The notes under the pieces were generated by a model. It had not been told where the DNA came from. It did not search any database and saw only the letters and a list, made by a program, of their open reading frames with translations. Shown piece by piece: positions 36,962 through 46,245 of a stretch of DNA of 64,000 nucleotides. Each line of letters starts with the position of its first letter. Positions within the stretch are counted from its first letter, which is position 1. Source of the stretch: Planctomycetota bacterium (GTDB lineage: Bacteria > Planctomycetota > UBA1135 > UBA2386); NCBI GenBank assembly GCA_016713175.1, contig JADJPQ010000015.1:43953-107952 (forward strand). Direction: 5' to 3'. The position numbers and the translations under genes are program-made.

Positions 36962-37144
36962 CGGCTTTCGTCCTTCGTGCTGCGCTTGGGCGCGTGCGGA
37001 CCCGGCATCGGCCGCTATTGCGCACGGGCTTGAGTCCGGGGGCGAGCCAACGGCCGGCGTCGAGACACCTGTCGGCAACCCCGACACTTGCCGGCGGCCG
37101 CGCTATTGTCCATCATCGGACGCTCGTCCGGGAGGATCCGCCCG

Positions 37145-39625
37145 ATGCCTTGTTCCGTTCACGCTCTTCGTGTCGCTTCCCTGCTCGCTGCCGGCGGGCT
37201 GTTCGCCCAGGACCCGGTCGCCGAGTTCACCAAGAAGCTCGGTGCGGAACTGGGCCGGCACCCGTTCTTCGCCAACGTCGACTTCACGATCGACGGTTCG
37301 ACGGCGCCGTACCAGTTCTACATCCAGCGGCCCGCCAAGGACGACCCGACCTACAACCGGCAGATCACCAATGGCTACCTGCCGTTCCTGAAGAAGCTGA
37401 CCGAGCTGTTCACCGCCGATTACGTGACTCCGCTGGGGCTGCAGCGTTCGCCGCAGGCGCCGGCGTTCGCGATCGCGGTGCTGGCCAGCGCCGGCAACTA
37501 CCGTGATTATGCGCAGGCGGTGCAGGACAGCGGGTTGCACTGGGCGCGCGCGCACTACACGCCGTCGATGCGGCTGGCGATCACCTACGAGGACCGGTTC
37601 GCGCAGCACAACACCAACGTCGATGAACGGCGGGCCTTGCTGCACGAGTTCGTGCACGCGCTGCAGCATGCCTACAGCACGACCGGCGAGATGCCGAAGG
37701 CGGCGTGGTTCAACGAAGGCCTCGCGGACTACCGGTCGTCGTGCACGCACGTCGCGACGTCGCTCGACGCGCCGCCGCTGCTCGACAGCCACCTGGCGAC
37801 GGTTGCCAATGGCCATCTGCGCGCGCAGTTCCGTCGGGTGATGCTGCCCTTGGCCGACCTGGTCGCGCAAGCCGACTACGGCGCCGTGATCGCTGCGGTC
37901 AAGGCGCGGCCGGGTGGTGCGTTCGATCAACGACTGGCGCTGCAGATGTTCTACGCGCAGAGCGAACTGCTGGTCCGCTTCCTGCACGAGGGCCAGGGCG
38001 GCAAGTACCGGCCGGGCTTCCTCGACTACACCAGGCGCATGCTGGCCGGCGAGGCGGGGCTGCCGGCGTTCCAGGCGGCCTTCGCGGCGACGACCGCAGA
38101 TGCGCTGGCGGCGATCGAACACGACTTCCTGGGGTGGCAGACCGAGGTGTTCCGGGGTCGCTATGGCAAGAAGTTCCCCGACCTGGCCAAGGTGCGCGAC
38201 AAGAAGGCCAACGAGCCGATGCCGTTGCCGCCGCCGATCGCGCTCGACCTGACCGGGCTGGCGTTCACCGCGGCCGACGTCGACGAGCAGGTGGCCGGCG
38301 CGCGGCGGCTGTGCAGCCGCGGCGATTACGAAGGCGCGCTGGCGATGCTGCCGGCGGTGGCGGCGGATCCGGCCAAGACGCTGCAGGTCGCGCGCGAGCA
38401 ACAGCGGATCGAGGCGGTGATCGCGCTGCGCGATGCGGTGCTGGCCGACGCGGCGGTCAAGAAGCCGGCGATGGTGCTGCTGTGCGATGGCGTCGAGCAC
38501 AAGGGCAAGTTCGTCCGCCGCGAGGCCGATGCGGTGTTCTTGACCGTCGGCAAGGAAGAGCGGCGGCTGCCGCTACGCGCGTTGGCGCCGGCGGCGTTGC
38601 TGAAGCTGCGCAAGTTCGAGGGCAAGGAGCGCGGCATGGAACTGTGGCTGAAGTGGCTGTCCGGGGCGTCGGAGAAGGCGCTGGCCGAACTGCTGAAGCT
38701 CAGCTATTCGACGATCGACGATCTGCGCGGCGATGTCGCCAGGCCGCTCGATGCCGAGCACGGTGCGGCCGCCGCGGCACTGTGGGCGCTGCAGCGGTTG
38801 GCGGAACCGACCAGCGTGGCCGACGCCCAGAAGGCCATGGAAGCGGCGATCGCCGCGGTGCTGCCGGTGCGGCATCTGCCGCTGCTGCAGGCGCGCCGGG
38901 AGGCGGTCCTGCAGGTGATCCGGGCCCTGGCCGAACGCGCGTTCGCGGTCGATGACGCCGCGACGGTCGGCATCCGCGGCGCCGTGCAGAAACTCGGCGA
39001 CGGCCGGCTCGAAGTCCGCTATCCGGGTGGCACGGCGACCAATGCCGACTTCACCGCCGTGGACACCGGCAAGGGTGCTGAGCTGGACGATGGCCTGCCG
39101 CAGATCTCGTACGACGGGCCGACGCAACTGGCGGTGCGCGGCAAGGGTCTTGAGCTGATCGGCTCGGGCGTGCTGCGTTGGGCCGTCGGGTTGCGCGGCC
39201 GGCAGGAGATCGAGCTGACCTATGAGTTCGCCGGCTTTGGCGTGTTCGGGATCGTGGTGTGTCTCGACGAGGAGACGGGCAGCCACTTGACGGTCCAGGC
39301 GGATGGCACCGTGACGATCGTCGACACCAAGACGCGCATGGTCGATCAGCTCGGCAGTGGCATCGAGTTGTTCGAAAAGCAGAGGTACCGGCTGCGGATC
39401 GTGCACGATGGCGAGAAGCGGCTGGAGACTTGGGTCGACGGCAAGCGGATCGCCGAGGTGCCGAATGTCGGTTCCTGTGTGCGCGGCGACCTGTGCCTGT
39501 TCGTGCGCTCGAGCAACGCCATCAAGGTCGGTGAACTGAAGATCGTCGCGCAGATGGACCCGGCAGATCCGCTGCCGCTGCGCGAGGCGTTCGTGACCGC
39601 CGCGCAGACCCGGTTGTGGCAGTGA
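37145..39625 (+). CDS. Secreted HExxH metallopeptidase-like protein with C-terminal lectin-like domain
   Basis: The 826-residue protein has a signal peptide (about 1-21) and a gluzincin-type zinc site: HEFVH at 167-171 with a downstream Glu191 in AAWFNEGLADYRSS, a layout seen in peptidase-like DUF1570 proteins of Planctomycetota. A helical middle follows. The last 180 residues (YEFAGFGVFGIVV, then RLRIVHDGEKRLETWVDG) look like a concanavalin/laminin-G-like sandwich that could bind sugars. Substrate is unknown. GGAGG at 37131-37135 sets the start at 37145. The next gene overlaps its stop by four bases (GTGA). Confidence 0.75.
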   Translation: MPCSVHALRVASLLAAGGLFAQDPVAEFTKKLGAELGRHPFFANVDFTIDGSTAPYQFYIQRPAKDDPTYNRQITNGYLPFLKKLTELFTADYVTPLGLQRSPQAPAFAIAVLASAGNYRDYAQAVQDSGLHWARAHYTPSMRLAITYEDRFAQHNTNVDERRALLHEFVHALQHAYSTTGEMPKAAWFNEGLADYRSSCTHVATSLDAPPLLDSHLATVANGHLRAQFRRVMLPLADLVAQADYGAVIAAVKARPGGAFDQRLALQMFYAQSELLVRFLHEGQGGKYRPGFLDYTRRMLAGEAGLPAFQAAFAATTADALAAIEHDFLGWQTEVFRGRYGKKFPDLAKVRDKKANEPMPLPPPIALDLTGLAFTAADVDEQVAGARRLCSRGDYEGALAMLPAVAADPAKTLQVAREQQRIEAVIALRDAVLADAAVKKPAMVLLCDGVEHKGKFVRREADAVFLTVGKEERRLPLRALAPAALLKLRKFEGKERGMELWLKWLSGASEKALAELLKLSYSTIDDLRGDVARPLDAEHGAAAAALWALQRLAEPTSVADAQKAMEAAIAAVLPVRHLPLLQARREAVLQVIRALAERAFAVDDAATVGIRGAVQKLGDGRLEVRYPGGTATNADFTAVDTGKGAELDDGLPQISYDGPTQLAVRGKGLELIGSGVLRWAVGLRGRQEIELTYEFAGFGVFGIVVCLDEETGSHLTVQADGTVTIVDTKTRMVDQLGSGIELFEKQRYRLRIVHDGEKRLETWVDGKRIAEVPNVGSCVRGDLCLFVRSSNAIKVGELKIVAQMDPADPLPLREAFVTAAQTRLWQ

Positions 39626-41202
39626 CCTCCACGGCGCCAGTGACCAGCCGGCCTGGTTCTCTCTGGGAGGCGCCGCTGTGGGGGCTGCTGGCATTCCTGC
39701 TGTACGCGCTGCTGCGGCAGGATGTGTTCTACAAGACCGACGGTCCGGACCTGGTCGAACTGCTGCATGGTCACGTTCATGGCGCGGTGCCGCTGGTGCA
39801 TCCGTGGCATGTCGGCTATCTGCCGCTGCTGGAAGAACTGCGGCGCGGTCTGGCGACGATCGGCTACCAGCCGTCGTTGTTCGTGCTCGCGGGCCTGTTC
39901 TCGGCGCTCGGCATGGCGGTCGCCGTCGGTTGTTTCCGCGCTGGCTTGCGGCGGCTCGGTATCGGGGCGCGGCGGGCGACCGTCGCCACTGCACTGCTGG
40001 CGGCCAATCCGGGGTCGTTGCTGTTCGCCACGGTCGTCGAGTTTCACGCGCCGTTGCTCGGCGCCGCCGGATTGTGTTTCTGGTGGACCTGCGTACTGGT
40101 GACCAGGCCGTCGTGGCCTCGCGCCATCGTGCTCGGTGGGTTCACCCACGGCGCGTTCCTGATGCACAGCACGGCGCTGTTCCTGCCGGTGTGGCTGCTG
40201 CTGTTCCTGCTGGCGTGGCGATGGCCGCAGCAGACGATGCGTCGCGACCTGGCGCTGGCGGCCGTGGCGGCGGCCATCCACGGGCTGCTGTTCCTGCTGA
40301 TGCCGCGAGTGCTGCCCGAACACTACGGCCTGTATGCCGACCTGTCGGCGGCGATGGCCAAGGAAGGGTCGATCCGCCGGCCACAGACGCTGGATTACAC
40401 TGGCGTGATCCTGCTGCAGGAGTGGCTGTGGCCGCTGTTGCCGCTGTCCTTGGCACCGCTGCTCGGGCCGTGGTCGGCCGCGGGTCGTCGGCAACTGCTG
40501 GCGATGCTGGTGGGCATGGCGCCGTTCGTCTACCTGTCGGTCCGCCAGCTGGTGTTCGAACCCGAATACGGCGCCTACATGTTGCCGATGCTGTTGCCGG
40601 CGGCGGTGCTGGTCGCGACGTCGTTGCCGGTGGCCGCGGCGATCGTGCTGGCGACGGCTTCGGCGCTCGGCGCGGTCTGGCATTGGGCGGCGCACGAACA
40701 GCAGCATCATCGAGCCTACGCGACGTTGCCGCAGACGCTGCGCCAGGCGGCAGGTACCCGACCGTTCGTGGCGTTGCTGGGGCGGCATGGCGAGATGGCG
40801 ATCGGGCATGCGCGGCTGTCGCCGGTGGTGCCGGCGCGGCTGCTGCGCGGCGAAGTGGCGCCCGGCGGCGAGTTCTTCTGGCTGCGTGTGGCGGCGACCT
40901 CGCCGATCGGCGACGCCGAGAAGACCGCGGGGAACCTGGCGGCGATGGTGACGATGCTGCAGCAGCGCGGAGTCGCGGTGCTTGTCACCGACGGGGCGAT
41001 CGCGGCGCTGCGCAGCCCGAACACGATGGCCGCCGAGGAGAACGCCTCGGCCACCTTGCCGCCGGACGCGCAGCTCGGCGGGCCGACGGTGCTTCTGGCG
41101 CTGCAGGCCGCGTTCTTGTTCGAACCGCGAGCCGACCGGCTGGTGGGCGACATGCAGGCGCCGACGCGCGAGCCGTGGGTGTTCGAGCTGTTGCCGAAGT
41201 GA
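39622..41202 (+). CDS. Polytopic membrane protein, GT-C glycosyltransferase-like
   Basis: The roughly 526-residue protein has about ten membrane helices, an early acidic loop (FYKTDGPDLVELLHG) after the first helix, and a soluble C-terminal part (about 370-526). This layout resembles GT-C glycosyltransferases that use polyprenyl-linked sugars, but no family motif is decisive. GTG at 39622 overlaps the preceding stop codon (GTGA); GTG at 39616 is also in frame. Coupling with the secreted peptidase gene suggests a shared envelope role. It is convergent with trkH. Confidence 0.6.
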   Translation: MTSTAPVTSRPGSLWEAPLWGLLAFLLYALLRQDVFYKTDGPDLVELLHGHVHGAVPLVHPWHVGYLPLLEELRRGLATIGYQPSLFVLAGLFSALGMAVAVGCFRAGLRRLGIGARRATVATALLAANPGSLLFATVVEFHAPLLGAAGLCFWWTCVLVTRPSWPRAIVLGGFTHGAFLMHSTALFLPVWLLLFLLAWRWPQQTMRRDLALAAVAAAIHGLLFLLMPRVLPEHYGLYADLSAAMAKEGSIRRPQTLDYTGVILLQEWLWPLLPLSLAPLLGPWSAAGRRQLLAMLVGMAPFVYLSVRQLVFEPEYGAYMLPMLLPAAVLVATSLPVAAAIVLATASALGAVWHWAAHEQQHHRAYATLPQTLRQAAGTRPFVALLGRHGEMAIGHARLSPVVPARLLRGEVAPGGEFFWLRVAATSPIGDAEKTAGNLAAMVTMLQQRGVAVLVTDGAIAALRSPNTMAAEENASATLPPDAQLGGPTVLLALQAAFLFEPRADRLVGDMQAPTREPWVFELLPK

Positions 41203-41208
41203 TCCGCG

Positions 41209-42756
41209 TCAACGCCGCCAGAACCCCGGCGAGAACAGCGCCAGCAGCGTCAGCAGTTCGAGGCGGCCGAGGATCATCTCGAACGCCATCGCAAGTTTGG
41301 TCAGCGGGCGCAGGTCGCCGAAGCCGGCCATGGGACCGATGTCCGGCCCGACGGTTGGCAGCACCTGCCCGAGCGCCGGCAGCCCGGCTTCGAGGGCGGC
41401 AGGCTGGACGACGGTCATCGCCGGGCCGGCGTTGGCGAGCATGCTGGCGCTGGCGGAGAATGCGCCGACGAAGGTCATTCGCGAGTCGCAGGCGATGATC
41501 AGTGCACCGATGAGAATGGCCAACAACCAGAGCAACACCATGGCCAGGACCGAGGAGATCGTGGCGGCCGGCAGCACCTCGTCGTCGAGGCGGATGCGAT
41601 CGACGACCTTCGGTCGGACGAAATGACGCAGTTGGTAGGCGAGCAGCTTGATCGAGATCAGGAAGCGGACCTGCTTGAGTCCGCCAGCGGCCGAACCCGA
41701 GCAGCCGCCGATGATCGTGCAGATGAACAGCAGGATCAGCGACAGCGGTGGCCAGGCCTGGAAGTTCGCGGTCGCGTAGCCGCAGCAGCTGATCATGCTG
41801 ACCACGTTGAACGACGCCTCGCGCAGAGCCGCACCGAGGTCTTTGCCGTTGCGCAGCAGATCGATCGTCACCGCGGTCACGGCAGCGAGCACGAAGGCCG
41901 TGTAGCAGCGGAATTCGCTGGTGCGCAGCAGCGCGCCGGGTGCGGTGAAACCGGTTCGCAATGATGCGGCGATCACCGCGAACGAACAGCCACCGATGTA
42001 CATGAACGTCGTCAACACGATCTCGGCGCCGAGGTTGTCGAACACCGCGATCGAGGACTTCGTCGAGTAGCCGCCGGTGGCCAGCGTCGTGAAGGCGTGG
42101 CAGATGGCATCGAAGAACCCGAACCCGGTGGCCATCAGCGCGGCCGTGCAAGCGGCGGTCAGCCCGAGGTAGACGCCGGCGACACTGCGGGCCTGGGCCA
42201 GGGCGCGCGGCTGGAACGAATCGGAGGCAACGCCGACGGCCTCGGTGGTCAGCAGGTTCTTGCCACTGATGCCCATGGCAGGCAGCAGCGCCACGAACAC
42301 CAGCACGATGCCGATGCCGCCGATCCACTGTGTCAGCGCGCGCCACAGCAGCAGTGACTGCGGCGTCGCTTCCGGCGTCGGGTTGCCGGCCGTGCCGAGC
42401 ACCGTGGCGCCGCAAGTCGTGAGGCCACTGGCAGTCTCGAACACCGCGTCGATCGGGTCCGGCAGCAAGCCCGACCATTGGAACGGAATCGCGCCGAGCA
42501 CCGATGCCAACAACCAGGCGAAGCCGGCGACCGCGATCGCTTCCTTGCGAAACAACTGTCCCTGCGCCTTGCGGCCGGCCACCCCCAGGATCGCGGCGAC
42601 CGCGCCGCCGATCACCATGCTGGCCGAGAACCCGGCCAGGGGGTTGGTGTGCTGGTCGGCGGTCTCACCGAGAGCCATCAGCAGCGGGACGAGCTGGGCG
42701 ATCGTGAAGAACACCGTGAAGCCGGCGAGCACACGCGCCACATGGGCGAAGTTCAC
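41209..42756 (-). CDS. trkH: TrkH-type potassium transporter, membrane subunit
   Basis: The 515-residue protein has the four M1-P-M2 repeats of the Trk/Ktr/HKT superfamily. The pore segments with their filter glycines are visible: SGLTTCGATVLG, FTTLATGGYSTK, MISCCGYATANF and MLANAGPAM. It should import K+ together with a TrkA regulatory subunit, which is not adjacent here. It is slightly longer than E. coli TrkH (483 residues). ATG at 42756 precedes the first membrane helix. Confidence 0.92.
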   Translation of the reverse strand: MNFAHVARVLAGFTVFFTIAQLVPLLMALGETADQHTNPLAGFSASMVIGGAVAAILGVAGRKAQGQLFRKEAIAVAGFAWLLASVLGAIPFQWSGLLPDPIDAVFETASGLTTCGATVLGTAGNPTPEATPQSLLLWRALTQWIGGIGIVLVFVALLPAMGISGKNLLTTEAVGVASDSFQPRALAQARSVAGVYLGLTAACTAALMATGFGFFDAICHAFTTLATGGYSTKSSIAVFDNLGAEIVLTTFMYIGGCSFAVIAASLRTGFTAPGALLRTSEFRCYTAFVLAAVTAVTIDLLRNGKDLGAALREASFNVVSMISCCGYATANFQAWPPLSLILLFICTIIGGCSGSAAGGLKQVRFLISIKLLAYQLRHFVRPKVVDRIRLDDEVLPAATISSVLAMVLLWLLAILIGALIIACDSRMTFVGAFSASASMLANAGPAMTVVQPAALEAGLPALGQVLPTVGPDIGPMAGFGDLRPLTKLAMAFEMILGRLELLTLLALFSPGFWRR

Positions 42757-42819
42757 GGCGCGTGGTTATCCGGGCGTTGACGGTGGAAAGCAAATACTGC
42801 CGGCCGTGCCGCGGGCGCG

Positions 42820-43461
42820 TCAGCCGAGGAACGTCGTCCAGTACTCGTCGGCGTCGGCCGCGCGCAGCACTTCGGCTGGACGGTACCCGTACAGACAGCC
42901 GATCGTGCGCAGGCCGCAGGCCTTGCCGGCGCGGATGTCCTGTTCGCCGTCGCCGACCATCGTGCCACCGACCGTCGGACTGGCGAGCAGCCGCAGGGCG
43001 TGCCGCAGCGGTTCTGGATCGGGTTTGCGGACCGGCAGGGTGTCGCCGCCGACGATGACCGGCAGCAAGGTCGACCAGCCCAGGTGCGCCGCGATCCTGC
43101 GCGCAAACTGCTGGGGCTTGTTGGTCACCATGGCCAACGGGTGGCCGGCGGCGGCGAGCTGGCGTAGGCCTTGGTCGACGCCCGGGAACGGCACGACGGT
43201 CGCCGTGCAGGCGATTGCGTGATGCTCCAGGTAGCTCGCCAACGCCCGGTCGAGTTCGCCGGGCGTCGGCGACCGTTCGGCCAGCGCGCGCGCGAGCAGT
43301 TGTCGCGCACCGTCACCGACCATGGTGCGCACGGCGACCAGGGGCAGCGGCTGCAGGCCGAACTGCTGGCGCACGTGGTTGGTCGATCCCGCGATGTCGG
43401 CGAGCGTATCGGCGAGCGTGCCGTCGAGATCGAACAGGAACGGTGCGGGAGGCGGGGCCAC
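42820..43461 (-). CDS. gph: HAD-family phosphatase, phosphoglycolate phosphatase-like
   Basis: The 213-residue cytosolic enzyme has HAD motif I in FLFDLDGTLADT, motif II threonine in MVTNKPQQFARR, a motif III lysine in VRKPDPEPL and motif IV in MVGDGEQDI. The cap region between motifs I and II fits Gph, which recycles 2-phosphoglycolate; other sugar phosphatases look alike. No ATG precedes motif I in the right place, so GTG at 43461 is the likely start. It is divergent from the lipoprotein gene at 43486, only 24 bp apart. Confidence 0.8.
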   Translation of the reverse strand: MAPPPAPFLFDLDGTLADTLADIAGSTNHVRQQFGLQPLPLVAVRTMVGDGARQLLARALAERSPTPGELDRALASYLEHHAIACTATVVPFPGVDQGLRQLAAAGHPLAMVTNKPQQFARRIAAHLGWSTLLPVIVGGDTLPVRKPDPEPLRHALRLLASPTVGGTMVGDGEQDIRAGKACGLRTIGCLYGYRPAEVLRAADADEYWTTFLG

Positions 43462-43485
43462 GACGTCGGTATACTGTTCGCCCCC

Positions 43486-43956
43486 ATGTTGCCCAGATGC
43501 CAGTTGTTGCTGTGGTTGCTGCTGTGGCTGCCGGCCTGCTCGACGGCCAAGAAGTGGCAGGAAGTGCAGAGCGGCCCGATGACGCTGGCCGAGGTCTATG
43601 ATGGCATCGAGCAGACGGCGGTCGGCGACGGCCTGGCGGCCAGTGCGCCCGATTCCGACCGCGGGCTGGGCATCTGGCAGTCGCGGTGGCGCGAGCGCTA
43701 TCTCGGTGGTGTCGCCCGGCCGGGTCGCTACCGGCTGCGTTGCGAGATCCTGATCGACGAGGGCACGGCTGAGAAGGGCTGGGTGGTCCGCTACCACGTC
43801 GAACGACAGAAGGTTTCGGACCTGACCCGGTCGCGCGATCCGGCCGAGAACGACTGGTCGTCCGATGGCCAGGACCAGGAGAGCGAGTTCCTGTTCGGCA
43901 GCCGGCTGGCGCTGCGGCTCCGGAGCCCGAATTCGCCGTTGAAACCCGCCAACTGA
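43486..43956 (+). CDS. Small lipoprotein, unknown function
   Basis: The 156-residue product has a lipoprotein signal peptide ending in a lipobox (WLPACST), so it should be lipid-anchored. The rest includes a region of charged beta strands (GRYRLRCEILIDEG, WVVRYHVERQKV) with no known domain. It precedes the polysaccharide export operon by 112 bp, with a strong hairpin between, so it may be a separate unit. Confidence 0.65.
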   Translation: MLPRCQLLLWLLLWLPACSTAKKWQEVQSGPMTLAEVYDGIEQTAVGDGLAASAPDSDRGLGIWQSRWRERYLGGVARPGRYRLRCEILIDEGTAEKGWVVRYHVERQKVSDLTRSRDPAENDWSSDGQDQESEFLFGSRLALRLRSPNSPLKPAN

Positions 43957-43998
43957 CCCACCGATGCCATGCGCCCGTCGGCGCCATGGCCACAGTCG

Positions 43999-44020
43999 CC
44001 GCGCGCGGCCGAGCGCGCGG
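43999..44020. terminator. 8-bp all-GC hairpin upstream of the polysaccharide operon
   Basis: CCGCGCGC (43999-44006) pairs perfectly with GCGCGCGG (44013-44020) around a 6-base loop GGCCGA. There is no T tract. It may terminate the lipoprotein transcript, attenuate the operon, or be a leader structure. Confidence 0.4.
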
Positions 44021-44068
44021 GCTGGTCCGACCCGGTCCGAGTTGCCGAAAACACCGAAGCCAAGCACC

Positions 44069-45001
44069 GTGAGTTCGCCCGAGTCCATGATCGAACGCGG
44101 CTACGACGCCGACACCGCCAGACATTCGGTGGTGCGCGCGTTGCTGCCCGTCGTCCGCTACCCCGCCGAGATCTGGCGGCACCGCTACCTGCTGCAGAAC
44201 TTCTTCCGGCGCGAACTGCTCGGCCGCTTCCGCGGCAGCGCGCTCGGCATCGTCTGGGTGCTCATCCACCCGGTGTTCCTGTTCGCGATCTACTATTTCG
44301 TGTTCGGCTACGTGTTCGGCCGGCCGGCCACCGGCACCGCGCCGTCGCCGGCGTTCGCGCTGTATCTGTTCTCCGGCGTGCTGGCGTTCACGTCGTTCGG
44401 GGAAGGCCTGATCCGCTCGTGCACGTGCGTGGTCGACAACGGCAATCTGGTCAAGAAGGTCGCGTTCCCGAGCGAACTGCTGCCGGTGCCGCCGATCCTG
44501 GTCGGGCTGACGGTCTATCTGGTCGGCGCGGCGGTGTGCCTTGGCACCGGCCTGTTCTATGGCGTGCTGCAGCCGGACTGGACGCTGCTGCTGCTGCCGG
44601 TCGTGCTGCTGCTGCAGTTCCTGATGACGCTCGGGCTCGGGCTGTTCCTGGCCAACTGCAACGTGTTCGCGCGCGACACCAGCCATTTGTGGGGCATCCT
44701 GCAGACGGCGTGGATGTTCCTGACGCCGGTGTTCTGGTACCCGCACCAGATCCCCGGCGAGATCGGCGATTCGCTGCGCGCCGCGTTCCAATGGAATCCG
44801 GCGTACTCGCTGATCCAGGCGCACCGGCTCGTGCTCGGGGCCCGGGACTTCGACCTCCGCGAAGGCGAGACCGCGATCGCGGTGACGTTCGGTTCACTCG
44901 GCGACCACCTGCTGGCGTGTGCGTGCTGGGCACTCGCACTGCTGGCACTCGGCTACGGCGTGTTCATGAGCCGCCGGCATCGTTACGCGGACCTGGTATG
45001 A
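44069..45001 (+). CDS. ABC-2 type polysaccharide/O-antigen export permease (Wzm-like)
   Basis: The 310-residue inner-membrane protein has six hydrophobic helices and the ABC-2 export layout. An amphipathic N-terminal stretch (QNFFRRELLGRFRGSALGI) is followed by VWVLIHPVFLFAIYYFVFG, and the last helix ends with SRRHRYADLV. With the ATPase encoded next it should export a lipid-linked glycan. It begins with GTG at 44069 (an ATG at 44087 is an alternative) and is the first gene of a seven-gene operon. Its stop overlaps the next start (ATGA). Confidence 0.88.
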   Translation: MSSPESMIERGYDADTARHSVVRALLPVVRYPAEIWRHRYLLQNFFRRELLGRFRGSALGIVWVLIHPVFLFAIYYFVFGYVFGRPATGTAPSPAFALYLFSGVLAFTSFGEGLIRSCTCVVDNGNLVKKVAFPSELLPVPPILVGLTVYLVGAAVCLGTGLFYGVLQPDWTLLLLPVVLLLQFLMTLGLGLFLANCNVFARDTSHLWGILQTAWMFLTPVFWYPHQIPGEIGDSLRAAFQWNPAYSLIQAHRLVLGARDFDLREGETAIAVTFGSLGDHLLACACWALALLALGYGVFMSRRHRYADLV

Positions 45002-46245
45002 ACCCGCGCTACGCCATCGAAGTGCAGGGTCTGGCCAAGACCTACCGCATCTACGGCAATCCGTGGCATCGGCTCATCGAGCGCATGCCCTGGGTCAAGG
45101 GACCGATGCATCGGGAGATCCCGGCGCTGCGCGACATCTCGTTCCAGATCGAACCCGGCCAGTGCGTCGGCGTCGTCGGCCGCAACGGCGCCGGCAAGTC
45201 GACGCTGCTGAAGATCCTGACCGGCACGACCTTCCCGACGCGCGGTCGCTACACGTTGCGCGGTCGCGTCGCCGCGCTGCTCGAACTAGGCGCCGGCTTC
45301 CACCAGGACTTCACCGGCCGCGAGAACATCTTCATGAACGCGGCGATGCTCGGCTTCTCGCGCCAGGAGGCGAGGCGGAAGTTCGACGAGATCCTGGCGT
45401 TCTCCGAGCTCGGCGAGTTCATCGACGCGCCGATCCGGACCTACAGTTCGGGCATGGGCGCGCGGCTCGGGTTCTCGGTCGCGGTGGCGACCGATCCCGA
45501 CGTGCTGATCATCGACGAGATCCTGGCGGTCGGCGATCTGCAGTTCCAAAGGAAGTGCGTCGACAAGATCTGGGACTACAAGGCGCGCGGCAAGACGATG
45601 TTCTTCTGCTCGCACTCGCTCTACGACGTCCGCCAGATCTGCGAACAGGCGATCTGGTTGCGCGACGGCCGCGTGCAGATGATGGCCGATTCGGTGATGG
45701 TCACCAACGAGTATGCGACCTGGGAGACCGGCAAGCGGGACCATCCGGACCAGGCCGGCTTCGAGACGATGCCGGCGGCGCAGTTCGATCCGAAGAATCC
45801 GCCCGAAGACGAGCATCATCCGCGGATCCTGTCGGCGCAGCTGATCGACCCGAAGACCGGGCAGCCGCGCGAGGTGTTCGCGCCCGGTGACGACGTGGCG
45901 GTGCGGCTGCACATCCGCAATGCCAGGAAGCCGGAGACGCTCGGCGTCGCCATCGGCGTGATGCGCAGCGAGGGCACGCTGTGCTTTGCGCACCAGAGCC
46001 AGTTCGATGGCCTGCAGTTCGATCACGAGGAGTGCTTCGTGACGCTGCACCTGAAGAACCTGTGCCTGCTGAGCGGCGAGTTCAACCTGCCGGTCTGGCT
46101 GCTCGATCATCGCGGCGTGCACCGTTTCCACGAACGGCCGGTCGAGCAGAAGCTGTTGGTGCAGAACCGCACCAAGGACCTCGGCCTGTTCCTGCAGCAG
46201 CACGAATGGCAGGTCGAACGCGTGGGTGGGGTCCGCGGCAAGTGA
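44998..46245 (+). CDS. ABC polysaccharide exporter ATPase with C-terminal substrate-recognition domain (Wzt-like)
   Basis: The 415-residue protein has an ABC domain (Walker A GRNGAGKST at 61-69, signature TYSSGMGARLGF, Walker B VLIIDEIL). A C-terminal extension from about residue 270 (AQLIDPKTGQPREVFAPGDD, then strands ending VWLLDHRGVHRFHER) matches the Wzt carbohydrate-binding domain that recognises the finished glycan end. It couples ATP hydrolysis to export through the upstream permease. Overlaps of four bases join it to the genes on both sides. Confidence 0.93.
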   Translation: MNPRYAIEVQGLAKTYRIYGNPWHRLIERMPWVKGPMHREIPALRDISFQIEPGQCVGVVGRNGAGKSTLLKILTGTTFPTRGRYTLRGRVAALLELGAGFHQDFTGRENIFMNAAMLGFSRQEARRKFDEILAFSELGEFIDAPIRTYSSGMGARLGFSVAVATDPDVLIIDEILAVGDLQFQRKCVDKIWDYKARGKTMFFCSHSLYDVRQICEQAIWLRDGRVQMMADSVMVTNEYATWETGKRDHPDQAGFETMPAAQFDPKNPPEDEHHPRILSAQLIDPKTGQPREVFAPGDDVAVRLHIRNARKPETLGVAIGVMRSEGTLCFAHQSQFDGLQFDHEECFVTLHLKNLCLLSGEFNLPVWLLDHRGVHRFHERPVEQKLLVQNRTKDLGLFLQQHEWQVERVGGVRGK

